From an uncultured Candidatus Saccharibacteria bacterium (GTDB lineage Bacteria; Patescibacteria; Saccharimonadia; Saccharimonadales; JAEWBQ01): DNA of 6,751 nt. The notes under the pieces are model-generated. The model did no database searches, was not told the origin of the DNA, and saw only the letters and a list, made by a program, of their open reading frames with translations. The position numbers and the translations under genes are program-made. The DNA lies in contig CAMPGV010000041.1 in assembly GCA_946885745.1 (NCBI GenBank), forward strand, positions 1 to 6,751, written 5' to 3'. Position 1 is the first letter of the stretch, and the number at the start of each line of letters is the position of its first letter. Positions 1-5,355 of this stretch are shown here, piece after piece.

Positions 1-1
1 A

Positions 2-1114
2 GAGTTCATCAGCACAGCCAGTCACGAAATGCGCACCCCTGTGGCTTCAATCGAAGGGTATCTCGGTCTTGCGCTCAATCCCGCCACCGCTCAGATTGAC
101 GACAAAGCCCGCGACTTCATCACAAAAGCCCACGAGTCCGCCCAGCACCTCGGTCGGCTCTTCCAGGACCTCCTTGATGTCAGCAAGGCAGAAGATGGCC
201 GCCTTTCTAACAATCCGAAAGTTGTAGATGTAGTTGCTTTCGTCCATGACATCGTCCAAGGTCTTACGCCTAGAGCGGAAGCAAAGGGCCTTCGCATGCA
301 CTACAAACCAGCACCACAAGAGAGCGGTGACAAACTAATTGAGCGTCACCTAAACCCTGTTTACTACGCCAATGTCGACAACGATCATCTACGCGAAGTA
401 ACCTCAAATCTTATCGAGAATGCTATTAAATACACACCATCCGGACAAGTAACTATCGACATTCAGGGTGACGGAGAGCATGTCGTAATCAGTATTGCCG
501 ATAGCGGTATTGGTATTCCAAAAGAAGACCAGGCGCACCTCTTCCAGAAATTCTATCGCGTCGACAATAGTGACACACGCGAAATCGGTGGCACCGGACT
601 GGGCCTCTACTTATGCCGTCGCCTCGCCGAGACAATGAATGGCCGCATTTGGGTCGAAAGTGAGTACAGACAGGGGAGTACCTTCTTCCTAGAAATCCCA
701 CGCATCGATCACGAGGACGCCACCCGTATGATCGAAGCTGCTGCCATGCAGCCAATTGCACCACCGACACCTGTCATCATCAGTCAACCACAAGTTGCGC
801 TACCAACGGCGCCTTCTGTTGCAGAACCAAGCCCAGCACCCGCACCTGTCGTACCACAACCAGTTTCGCCGGCGCCAATCATTGCAGCACCCATTTCAGC
901 GCCACAGCCAGTCGCACCGCCAGTATACGCTCCGGTTGTCCCGCAACAGCCGATCGCTCAGCCAGCGACTCCTGGAGTCCAGCAAGCGCCAGTTATACGT
1001 CCAGGTGCCGCTGCCCGGCCAAATACACCCCTAACTTCCATCGAGCAAAACCCATCTCAGTACCTCTCTTCACGTGATCCAAGCATTTCCGTACCTCCGC
1101 GATCTAAAAATTAA
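2..1114 (+). CDS. Sensor histidine kinase, C-terminal part (5' partial)
   Basis: Autophosphorylates on a histidine and passes the phosphate to a response regulator, probably the receiver protein encoded next. The reading frame is open from base 2, so the sensor input region lies outside the window. In the 370 visible residues the order is: HisKA dimerisation domain with the H-box SHEMRTP (phospho-accepting His at visible residue 8, bases 23-25), then an HATPase_c domain with N-box SNLIENAIKYTP (about 135-146), G1 box DSGIGIP (167-173), F-box-like LFQKFYRV and G2 box GGTGLGLYL (196-204). All expected kinase motifs are present, so the core should be active. After the kinase core ends (EIPRI, about residue 234) comes a tail of about 130 residues very rich in Pro, Ala, Gln and Val, ending in a more ordinary segment with LTSIEQNPSQYLSSRD. 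Such a tail is unusual for a histidine kinase and probably disordered. Family assignment is firm; the signal sensed is unknown. Confidence 0.95.
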   Translation, partial: EFISTASHEMRTPVASIEGYLGLALNPATAQIDDKARDFITKAHESAQHLGRLFQDLLDVSKAEDGRLSNNPKVVDVVAFVHDIVQGLTPRAEAKGLRMHYKPAPQESGDKLIERHLNPVYYANVDNDHLREVTSNLIENAIKYTPSGQVTIDIQGDGEHVVISIADSGIGIPKEDQAHLFQKFYRVDNSDTREIGGTGLGLYLCRRLAETMNGRIWVESEYRQGSTFFLEIPRIDHEDATRMIEAAAMQPIAPPTPVIISQPQVALPTAPSVAEPSPAPAPVVPQPVSPAPIIAAPISAPQPVAPPVYAPVVPQQPIAQPATPGVQQAPVIRPGAAARPNTPLTSIEQNPSQYLSSRDPSISVPPRSKN

Positions 1115-1124
1115 CCATAAGAGC

Positions 1125-1130
1125 TATAGT
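1125..1130 (+). promoter_or_regulatory. Possible -10 element (TATAGT) upstream of the receiver gene
   Basis: TATAGT lies 34 bases before the ATG at 1165, in the 50-base gap after the kinase gene. It would give a leader of about 28 bases. I see no convincing -35 element at 16-18 bases upstream and no extended TG, so this is weak; the gene may simply be cotranscribed with the kinase. Confidence 0.3.
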
Positions 1131-1155
1131 ATTTTTACCGGCGGTTAAGTAAAAT

Positions 1156-1161
1156 GGTGAT
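1156..1161 (+). promoter_or_regulatory. Shine-Dalgarno-like GGTGAT before the receiver gene
   Basis: GGTGAT can pair with the usual 16S rRNA 3' end (ATCACC) and ends three bases before ATG 1165. This close position fits the 3' part of an extended anti-SD pairing. It supports ATG 1165 over the out-of-frame ATG at 1154, which meets a stop after four codons. Confidence 0.45.
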
Positions 1162-1164
1162 AAT

Positions 1165-2034
1165 ATGACCAAAATCCTACTAGTAGAAGACGACAAAAGC
1201 CTACGAGAAATCTACGGCGTACGCTTGCTCGCCGAAGGTTACGACATCGTCTCGGCCGGCGATGGCGAAGAAGCGTTGGCAATGGCAATCAAGGACCGCC
1301 CAAACCTTATCATTAGCGATGTCATGATGCCGAAGATCAGTGGCTTCGACATGCTTGATATTCTGCGCTCGACAACCGAAACGCGCGATATCAAAGTAAT
1401 CATGATGACCGCGCTTTCAAGCGAAGATCAGCGCAGCCGCGGAGAATCTCTCGGCGCCGATCGCTACCTCGTGAAGTCACAGGTTGGCATTGAAGATGTG
1501 GTACGCACCGTTCATGAAGTACTCGGCGACGCACCCGTGGCAGCTCCTGCAGGGTTCTCTCAGCCACAACCAGCAGCCGGCATGCGCCCAGCACCGACAA
1601 CCACCCCTGCGCCACGACCAGTAGCGCCAGTTACGGCACCGGTTGCTGCGCCACAAGCGGCCCCCGCACCTCAGCCAGCCATCAATCCAGCACCCGTAGC
1701 ACCAGCACCTATCGCTCCAGTTACTCCAACCCCTGTAGCGCAACCCGAAGCAGCTACTCTGCCACAACCGACAGCACCATTCTCAACCGCTCGTCCAGCT
1801 AATCTTGGCGAACGCGTTATTCAGCCTATCGAACAATCAGCAGCCACACAAAATATTGGCTCTCGTATTGATGAAGCACTCAGCGGACTTGATACTACAC
1901 CAGCATTCACCGCGCCGGCAGTAGCCGCAGCGCCAGCACCCGCCGTGCCAGCGCCATTAAGCGCACCAGCCCCGCAGCAGACCGAAGCAATTCAGTTTGA
2001 AGAGACTCCTCGCCAAACACCGCCAACCGCATAA
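1165..2034 (+). CDS. CheY-like receiver protein with long Pro/Ala-rich tail
   Basis: Response regulator of 289 residues and likely partner of the kinase just upstream (50-base gap). Residues 1-120 form a full receiver domain: acidic pair in LLVEDD (Asp9, Asp10), phospho-acceptor Asp52 in ISDVMMP, the Thr82 switch position in MMTA and Lys104 in YLVKS. No helix-turn-helix, HD-GYP or GGDEF domain follows. Instead residues 123-289 are rich in Pro, Ala, Gln, Thr and Val. The tail is broken by a less repetitive stretch at about 209-243 (ANLGERVIQPIEQ, then IGSRIDEALSGLD) that could form a short helix. Lacking an output domain, it probably acts through protein contacts, as CheY and PilG/PilH do. The pilin genes start 29 bases downstream, which suggests a role in pilus control; this link is inferred from position only. 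Confidence 0.93.
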   Translation: MTKILLVEDDKSLREIYGVRLLAEGYDIVSAGDGEEALAMAIKDRPNLIISDVMMPKISGFDMLDILRSTTETRDIKVIMMTALSSEDQRSRGESLGADRYLVKSQVGIEDVVRTVHEVLGDAPVAAPAGFSQPQPAAGMRPAPTTTPAPRPVAPVTAPVAAPQAAPAPQPAINPAPVAPAPIAPVTPTPVAQPEAATLPQPTAPFSTARPANLGERVIQPIEQSAATQNIGSRIDEALSGLDTTPAFTAPAVAAAPAPAVPAPLSAPAPQQTEAIQFEETPRQTPPTA

Positions 2035-2051
2035 CACTAACACTATTCCAC

Positions 2052-2056
2052 AAAGG
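2052..2056 (+). promoter_or_regulatory. Ribosome binding site (AAAGG) of the first pilin
   Basis: AAAGG ends seven bases before ATG 2064, a normal spacing. The start is also fixed by the short basic leader peptide that precedes the prepilin cleavage site. Confidence 0.5.
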
Positions 2057-2063
2057 CAGCTCG

Positions 2064-3071
2064 ATGAACAAACCTTCCAAACAAACCGTTGGATTTACTA
2101 TCGTTGAGCTGCTTATTGTTATTGTCGTCATCGCTATTTTAGCTGCAATTACCATTGTGGCTTTTAACGGTATTCAGGAGCGGGCTCGTGCTAGCGCGGT
2201 TAGCTCAGCCCTCACGCAAGCCCACAAGAAACTGATGGAATACCAGGTTGATTTCCCGGATACATTTCCAGCTGACAAGACCGCTCTAGAAAACCTTGGC
2301 ATCAAAGACACCGGCAGTGTTGCCTACCAGTACACCAGGACCACCGGCACGCCAGACGCCTACTGCCTAACCGCCACAACCGGCCCTACGTCATACAAGA
2401 TCAGCTCGACATCTACCACTCCTAATGCAGGTGGATGCGCCGGGCACGGGCAGGGCGGAGTCGCAGCAATTACCAACCTCGTAACCAACCCGTCTTTTGA
2501 GACATCATCCGGCACAGTCAACGGCCAGCCAGGCCTTGCGGGCGTTAGCTGGCACTCTACCAATGGCTCGGCCGCCTATCGCACCAACAGCTGGGCTAAC
2601 TCGGGTACATATTCAGTTCATATCGCCCCGTCCACCAACGGTAGCGTAGACACCTTTGCTCAAATTCCCGTTGCATGGTTCAACCCAGCGATGCAAGCAG
2701 ACGCCAAGATCTCTGTTGCAGGCTACCTTCGTATCCCACAAACCAGTGCGCTCGCTCAAGACGGTCGCGCCCGTCGCATCCACCTGGTTGTCAACACCTC
2801 CGCCGGCACTACAGCAGTCATCCAAACCGCAGCCGCCCCAAACACAGCAGGCACTCACTTGGTACGCGGAGTACTCACCGTGCCAAGCAATTTCACCTCG
2901 CTCAGCTTCGCTCGCCTCTATAACGGATACAGCGATGTTGGGGTTCAGTGGGACTCGCTCGCTGTCGTAGCAGGCGACTACCCGAACCTCATGCCAGCAG
3001 ACGGAGGCTCAGCTAACTGGGTGTGGAATGGCACGGCACATGCCGCCACCTCAACAGGACCTGCGCTCTAA
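2064..3071 (+). CDS. Type IV pilin-like protein with large C-terminal module (copy 1)
   Basis: Pilin or pseudopilin subunit of 335 residues, exported and assembled by a type IV pilus machine. The class III signal is textbook: a short basic leader MNKPSKQTVG, cleavage by prepilin peptidase expected between Gly10 and Phe11, Glu15 as the conserved fifth residue of the mature protein, and the hydrophobic helix IVELLIVIVVIAILAAITIV. Residues 34-135 make a pilin-type globular head, with a likely disulfide between Cys101 (AYCLTATTG) and Cys125 (GGCAGHG). From NLVTNPSFET (138) to the end is an extra module of about 195 residues, probably a beta-sandwich like carbohydrate-binding modules, closing with DGGSANWVWNGT and TSTGP. 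Most type IV major pilins are only 130-180 residues, so this one carries an added display domain. The N-terminal 135 residues match the next gene closely. The pilin identity is firm; the binding role of the module is inference. Confidence 0.93.
   Translation: MNKPSKQTVGFTIVELLIVIVVIAILAAITIVAFNGIQERARASAVSSALTQAHKKLMEYQVDFPDTFPADKTALENLGIKDTGSVAYQYTRTTGTPDAYCLTATTGPTSYKISSTSTTPNAGGCAGHGQGGVAAITNLVTNPSFETSSGTVNGQPGLAGVSWHSTNGSAAYRTNSWANSGTYSVHIAPSTNGSVDTFAQIPVAWFNPAMQADAKISVAGYLRIPQTSALAQDGRARRIHLVVNTSAGTTAVIQTAAAPNTAGTHLVRGVLTVPSNFTSLSFARLYNGYSDVGVQWDSLAVVAGDYPNLMPADGGSANWVWNGTAHAATSTGPAL
2091..2495 (+). repeat. Duplicated pilin N-terminal segment, copy A
   Basis: This 405-base stretch (pilin 1 residues 10-144, from the cleavage-site Gly to TNPS) aligns without gaps to 3092-3496. 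By hand I count about 110 identical residues of 135. Some DNA is nearly unchanged, for example around 2362-2406 against 3364-3408. Similarity ends abruptly after TNPS. Confidence 0.85.
3056..3059 (+). promoter_or_regulatory. Weak ribosome binding site (AGGA) of the second pilin
   Basis: AGGA lies inside the end of pilin 1, eleven bases before ATG 3071. With the TAATG stop-start overlap, translation of pilin 2 is probably coupled to that of pilin 1. Confidence 0.35.
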
Positions 3072-4048
3072 TGCAAAAACGTCCCAACCCTGGCTTTACA
3101 ATTGTCGAACTTCTTATTGTCATTGTAGTGATTGCCATCTTGGCTGCCATTTCAATCGTGGCTTACAACGGCATCCAGGAGCGGGCTCGCGTCAGTTCGG
3201 TCAGCGCCGCACTCAGCCAGGCGCACAAAAAACTTGTCGCGTATCAAGTTGATTTTCCTGATGTATTCCCAGCCGACAAGACCGCCATCGAGAACATTGG
3301 CATCAAAGACTCCGAGACCGTCTCCTATCAATACAGTAGAACTGCCGGCTCACCCGACTCTTACTGCCTAACCGCCACAACCGGCCCCACATCATACAAA
3401 ATCAGCTCCACAGCCCCGTCTCCAGCACCCGGCGGCTGCGCTGGACATGGCACAGGGGGAGTTGCAGCCATTACGAATCTTGTAACCAATCCTAGCGCGG
3501 AAACAAATACAACAGGCATGACGGGACTCTTTGGCGCTGGCGGGGCAGGGACCGCCTCTCGCTTGAGTGGTAGCGGCCAAAGCGGTCCGAACTACTTCCG
3601 AGTCACCTGGTCAACGCCACCGACGTCCATGACATCATCTGGACTCTGGATTTCCTCAAACGCCTCAACACCCAATGCCGTGGGCAAGACATACACCGCC
3701 TCGGGATATCTACGCGCCTCATGGGCCGGGGGCACTTTTAATCTCAATCTTGTCCCGTACAGCAGCACTTGGACGTACACGGGCGGGGAGGTCTATGGAT
3801 CCCCAATCACCCTGAGCGCAAACACGTGGACCCGCTTTACCGCCACACTTACCGCTCCCGCCGGAACCGACAATATGACCGTACGCCTCCGAGCGGCCGG
3901 TGGCACACTTCCGCCAGTAAACGCCTCGCTTGATGCAGATGCATTTATGCTCACCGAGGGCACTTCAGCCCCGTCCTACGCCGACGGCAATAGCACCAAC
4001 TGGGTCTGGAATGGCACGCCAAACAACTCCACCTCAACAGGGCCATGA
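3071..4048 (+). CDS. Type IV pilin-like protein with large C-terminal module (copy 2)
   Basis: Paralog of the preceding pilin, 325 residues. I choose ATG 3071, not the in-frame ATG at 3023: it overlaps the previous stop (TAATG) and gives a proper prepilin leader MQKRPNPG, with cleavage at Gly8/Phe9 and Glu13 as mature residue 5. The earlier start would add 16 residues encoded within the end of pilin 1. The hydrophobic helix is followed by the pilin head with Cys99 and Cys123 (GGCAGHG), the same pair as in copy 1. From NLVTNPSAET (136) an extra module follows whose middle (about 145-285) differs greatly from copy 1 and is rich in Ser, Thr, Gly and Trp. It ends with DADAFMLTEGTSAPSYADG and NWVWNGTPNNSTSTGP. 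The two proteins probably sit in the same pilus or in alternative pili. It ends in TGA, so TGA is a stop codon in this organism. Confidence 0.93.
   Translation: MQKRPNPGFTIVELLIVIVVIAILAAISIVAYNGIQERARVSSVSAALSQAHKKLVAYQVDFPDVFPADKTAIENIGIKDSETVSYQYSRTAGSPDSYCLTATTGPTSYKISSTAPSPAPGGCAGHGTGGVAAITNLVTNPSAETNTTGMTGLFGAGGAGTASRLSGSGQSGPNYFRVTWSTPPTSMTSSGLWISSNASTPNAVGKTYTASGYLRASWAGGTFNLNLVPYSSTWTYTGGEVYGSPITLSANTWTRFTATLTAPAGTDNMTVRLRAAGGTLPPVNASLDADAFMLTEGTSAPSYADGNSTNWVWNGTPNNSTSTGP
3092..3496 (+). repeat. Duplicated pilin N-terminal segment, copy B
   Basis: This is the partner of 2091-2495, at a constant offset of 1001 bases, and covers pilin 2 residues 8-142. A second, short shared block, NWVWNGT, lies near the two C-termini (about 3015-3035 and 3998-4018). 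The pair therefore keeps both ends and varies in the middle. Confidence 0.85.
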
Positions 4049-4061
4049 CCGCAGTTGAGAG

Positions 4062-4070
4062 TGCTATACT
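4062..4070 (+). promoter_or_regulatory. Extended -10 promoter of the pseudouridine synthase gene
   Basis: TGCTATACT is an extended -10 element (TG, one base, TATACT). No -35 is evident, which is usual for this promoter type. Transcription would start about 7 bases after the -10, near 4077, leaving a leader of only about 0-4 bases before ATG 4080. There is no Shine-Dalgarno site, so the message is probably leaderless. Confidence 0.6.
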
Positions 4071-4079
4071 AGTCACTGT

Positions 4080-4763
4080 ATGAATTCACCAGAACGTCTC
4101 AATAAATATCTCGCACTACAGCTCGGCATTTCACGCCGCGAGGCCGACCTTTTGATCGAAAAGGGAAGAGTCACTCTTGATGACACACCCGCTACGCTAG
4201 GCGCACGCGTTACAGATGAAAAGATTCTTGTCGACAATAAGCCCGTCACAACTTCGACAGCCCTGCAGTACATTGCTCTACATAAGCCGGTTGGATACGT
4301 CTGCTCGCGCAAGCCACAAGGTGATGCACCTACTGTCTATAGTCTTTTACCAAAAGAGTTCCACGCCCTTAAGCTCGTCGGTCGCCTCGACAAGGACAGC
4401 TCTGGGCTTATTCTGCTTACTAACGACGGTGATTTCGCCTACCGTATGACACACCCGAAGTTTGCCAAAACAAAGGTATATAAAGTCAAGCTCGACAACG
4501 AACTTGCACCCCTCCATCAGCAAATGATCGCCGACTACGGTGTTCAGCTTGAGGATGGCACGAGTCAATTTGCGCTCATGCGTCTCAGCGACAACCATCG
4601 CCAAGACTGGCAAGTCACGATGAGCGAGGGGCGCAACCGACAGATCCGCCGCACTTTCACCGCGCTCGGCTACACAGTCATCAAGCTTCACCGAGTGCAA
4701 TTTGGTAATTATTCACTCGGTGATATGAAGTCAAAAGAGTATAAAGTTGTCGATATTCAGTAG
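4080..4763 (+). CDS. rRNA pseudouridine synthase, RsuA/RluB/RluE/RluF family
   Basis: Converts one uridine in ribosomal RNA to pseudouridine. The protein has 227 residues, close to RsuA and RluE. An N-terminal S4 RNA-binding domain (about 4-55: RLNKYLALQLGISRREADLL, then GRVTLDD) precedes the catalytic domain. The catalytic domain opens with IALHKPVGYVCSR (65-77), carries the catalytic Asp104 in GRLDKDSSGLILLTNDGD, and has the family motif EGRNRQIRR (183-191). The wording GRLDKDS.GLI recalls RluF, while EGRNRQIRR is closer to RluB-type enzymes. The exact target (16S U516 or 23S U2604/U2605 in E. coli numbering) cannot be decided, so no symbol is given. ATG 4080 is the start because an in-frame TGA lies at 4056-4058. 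It follows the second pilin after 31 bases but has its own promoter, so it is probably not part of the pilus unit. Confidence 0.93.
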   Translation: MNSPERLNKYLALQLGISRREADLLIEKGRVTLDDTPATLGARVTDEKILVDNKPVTTSTALQYIALHKPVGYVCSRKPQGDAPTVYSLLPKEFHALKLVGRLDKDSSGLILLTNDGDFAYRMTHPKFAKTKVYKVKLDNELAPLHQQMIADYGVQLEDGTSQFALMRLSDNHRQDWQVTMSEGRNRQIRRTFTALGYTVIKLHRVQFGNYSLGDMKSKEYKVVDIQ

Positions 4764-4776
4764 GTGATATAACAAA

Positions 4777-4818
4777 AAAAGAAACCCCTTGCCATACACA
4801 GCGCAAAGGGTTTCTTTT
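4777..4818 (+). terminator. Bidirectional rho-independent terminator
   Basis: The left arm 4777-4792 (AAAAGAAACCCCTTGC) pairs with the right arm 4803-4818 (GCAAAGGGTTTCTTTT) over 16 positions with one C/A mismatch and a 10-base loop. The T-rich end on the right ends plus-strand transcripts of the pseudouridine synthase. The A-rich left side (A-run 4774-4780) becomes a U-run for the minus-strand gene that ends at 4858. It sits between two convergent genes, as expected for a shared terminator. Confidence 0.9.
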
Positions 4819-4857
4819 ACGCCAGATGGCAAAGGGAGATAGTAGCGAAGGCCAGCC

Positions 4858-5220
4858 TTATGCTACATGAATGCCAATGACACGAGGAAGGAATTTCCAC
4901 CCATCCTCGGTATGGTACTCAAGCACATCACCGGTCTTCAGCAGATGTGGAGGCTCGAAAGTCGACACGCCGTCGCCTTCGCTTGCCTCCGTACGCCGCA
5001 CTCGTAGACGGTGGGAAATACCACCATCAAGAGCCAAGGTTAGACCGCTGGCCACCCACTTAGCTCGGACAAACTGCACCACTGGAACAGTATCTTTGTC
5101 TCCTTCGTCACCAGGTGTCCAAAGAAAGACAAACAACACTGCGCCAATCGGCAAGTCCTTCACATTAAGCTCCGACTTGGCAGCCTGCACTACTTCACGC
5201 GTTGCTTCGATCGTTCTCAT
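4858..5220 (-). CDS. Conserved-unknown 120-residue protein
   Basis: I do not recognise this protein. It has 120 residues and is predicted soluble and acidic-to-neutral, with no signal peptide, membrane helix, Cys residue or known motif. Residues 1-20 (IEATREVVQAAKSEL) look helical. The rest alternates hydrophobic and polar residues like beta strands: PIGAVLFVFLWTPGDEGDKD, VVQFVRAKWVASGLTLALDGG, HRLRVRR, then HLLKTGDVLEYHTEDGWKFL near the C-terminus. It is accepted as real because it has a strong Shine-Dalgarno site, a near-consensus promoter and a downstream terminator, all on the minus strand. The plus-strand open frame over the same bases has none of these and an improbable Ser/Arg/Thr-rich composition. 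Its codons favour G-ending forms (GTG, TTG, CTG), unlike the C-ending forms of its plus-strand neighbours. This fits strand skew at least as well as gene transfer. Confidence 0.8.
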   Translation of the reverse strand: MRTIEATREVVQAAKSELNVKDLPIGAVLFVFLWTPGDEGDKDTVPVVQFVRAKWVASGLTLALDGGISHRLRVRRTEASEGDGVSTFEPPHLLKTGDVLEYHTEDGWKFLPRVIGIHVA

Positions 5221-5227
5221 AGCCCCA

Positions 5228-5233
5228 CTCCTT
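5228..5233 (-). promoter_or_regulatory. Strong Shine-Dalgarno site (AAGGAG) of the 120-residue protein
   Basis: On the minus strand AAGGAG lies seven bases before the ATG at 5220. This is the best ribosome binding site in the window and fixes both strand and start of the gene. Confidence 0.85.
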
Positions 5234-5261
5234 ATTTACTAGATCGACAACTTGCTGAGAT

Positions 5262-5290
5262 ATTATAACATTAAATATAGTTATTATCAA
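5262..5290 (-). promoter_or_regulatory. Near-consensus sigma-70 promoter of the 120-residue protein
   Basis: On the minus strand TTGATA (5285-5290) is followed by a 17-base spacer and TATAAT (5262-5267), with an extended TG just upstream of the -10 (TGTTATAAT). The leader would be about 35 bases and includes the AAGGAG site. Five of six -35 bases and all -10 bases match the consensus, so expression is probably strong and constitutive. I see no operator-like repeat around it. Confidence 0.85.
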
Positions 5291-5335
5291 TAATTGCATT
5301 CGTTCCTGCTTATGCTCGCAAACTCTCGTCGTCTC

Positions 5336-5344
5336 TGTTATAAT
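5336..5344 (+). promoter_or_regulatory. Extended -10 promoter of der
   Basis: TGTTATAAT is a perfect extended -10 element. The expected start of transcription is near 5351, only about five bases before ATG 5356. There is no good -35 (TCGCAA at 5316-5321 is the best at 17-base spacing) and no Shine-Dalgarno site. The message therefore has a very short leader or none. Confidence 0.7.
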
Positions 5345-5355
5345 TACTTCAAGTT

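Noticed and set aside
756..1034. Plus-strand open frame inside the kinase tail
   Set aside because: It is a His/Gln/Arg-rich shadow of the C-rich Pro/Ala codons in the kinase frame. The minus-strand frame at 1477-1767 is the same kind of shadow over the receiver tail.
1111..1148. Inverted repeat TTAACC...GGTTAA between kinase and receiver genes
   Set aside because: It has only six base pairs with a 26-base spacer and no T-run after it. It is too weak for a terminator and likely chance.
3023..3070. Upstream in-frame ATG for the second pilin
   Set aside because: It would put 16 extra residues, encoded inside the end of pilin 1, before the prepilin leader. ATG 3071 gives a normal short basic leader and a TAATG overlap.
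2091..3496. Mobile element as cause of the pilin repeat
   Set aside because: There is no transposase, terminal inverted repeat or target duplication. Two paralogous genes explain the direct repeat.
4055..4060. TTGAGA as a -35 element for the pseudouridine synthase promoter
   Set aside because: It lies only four bases from the TATACT element, far from the needed 16-18.
4871..5242. Plus-strand open frame opposite the 120-residue protein
   Set aside because: Its composition is Ser/Arg/Thr-rich and it has no ribosome binding site. The minus strand has a promoter, an AAGGAG site and a terminator.
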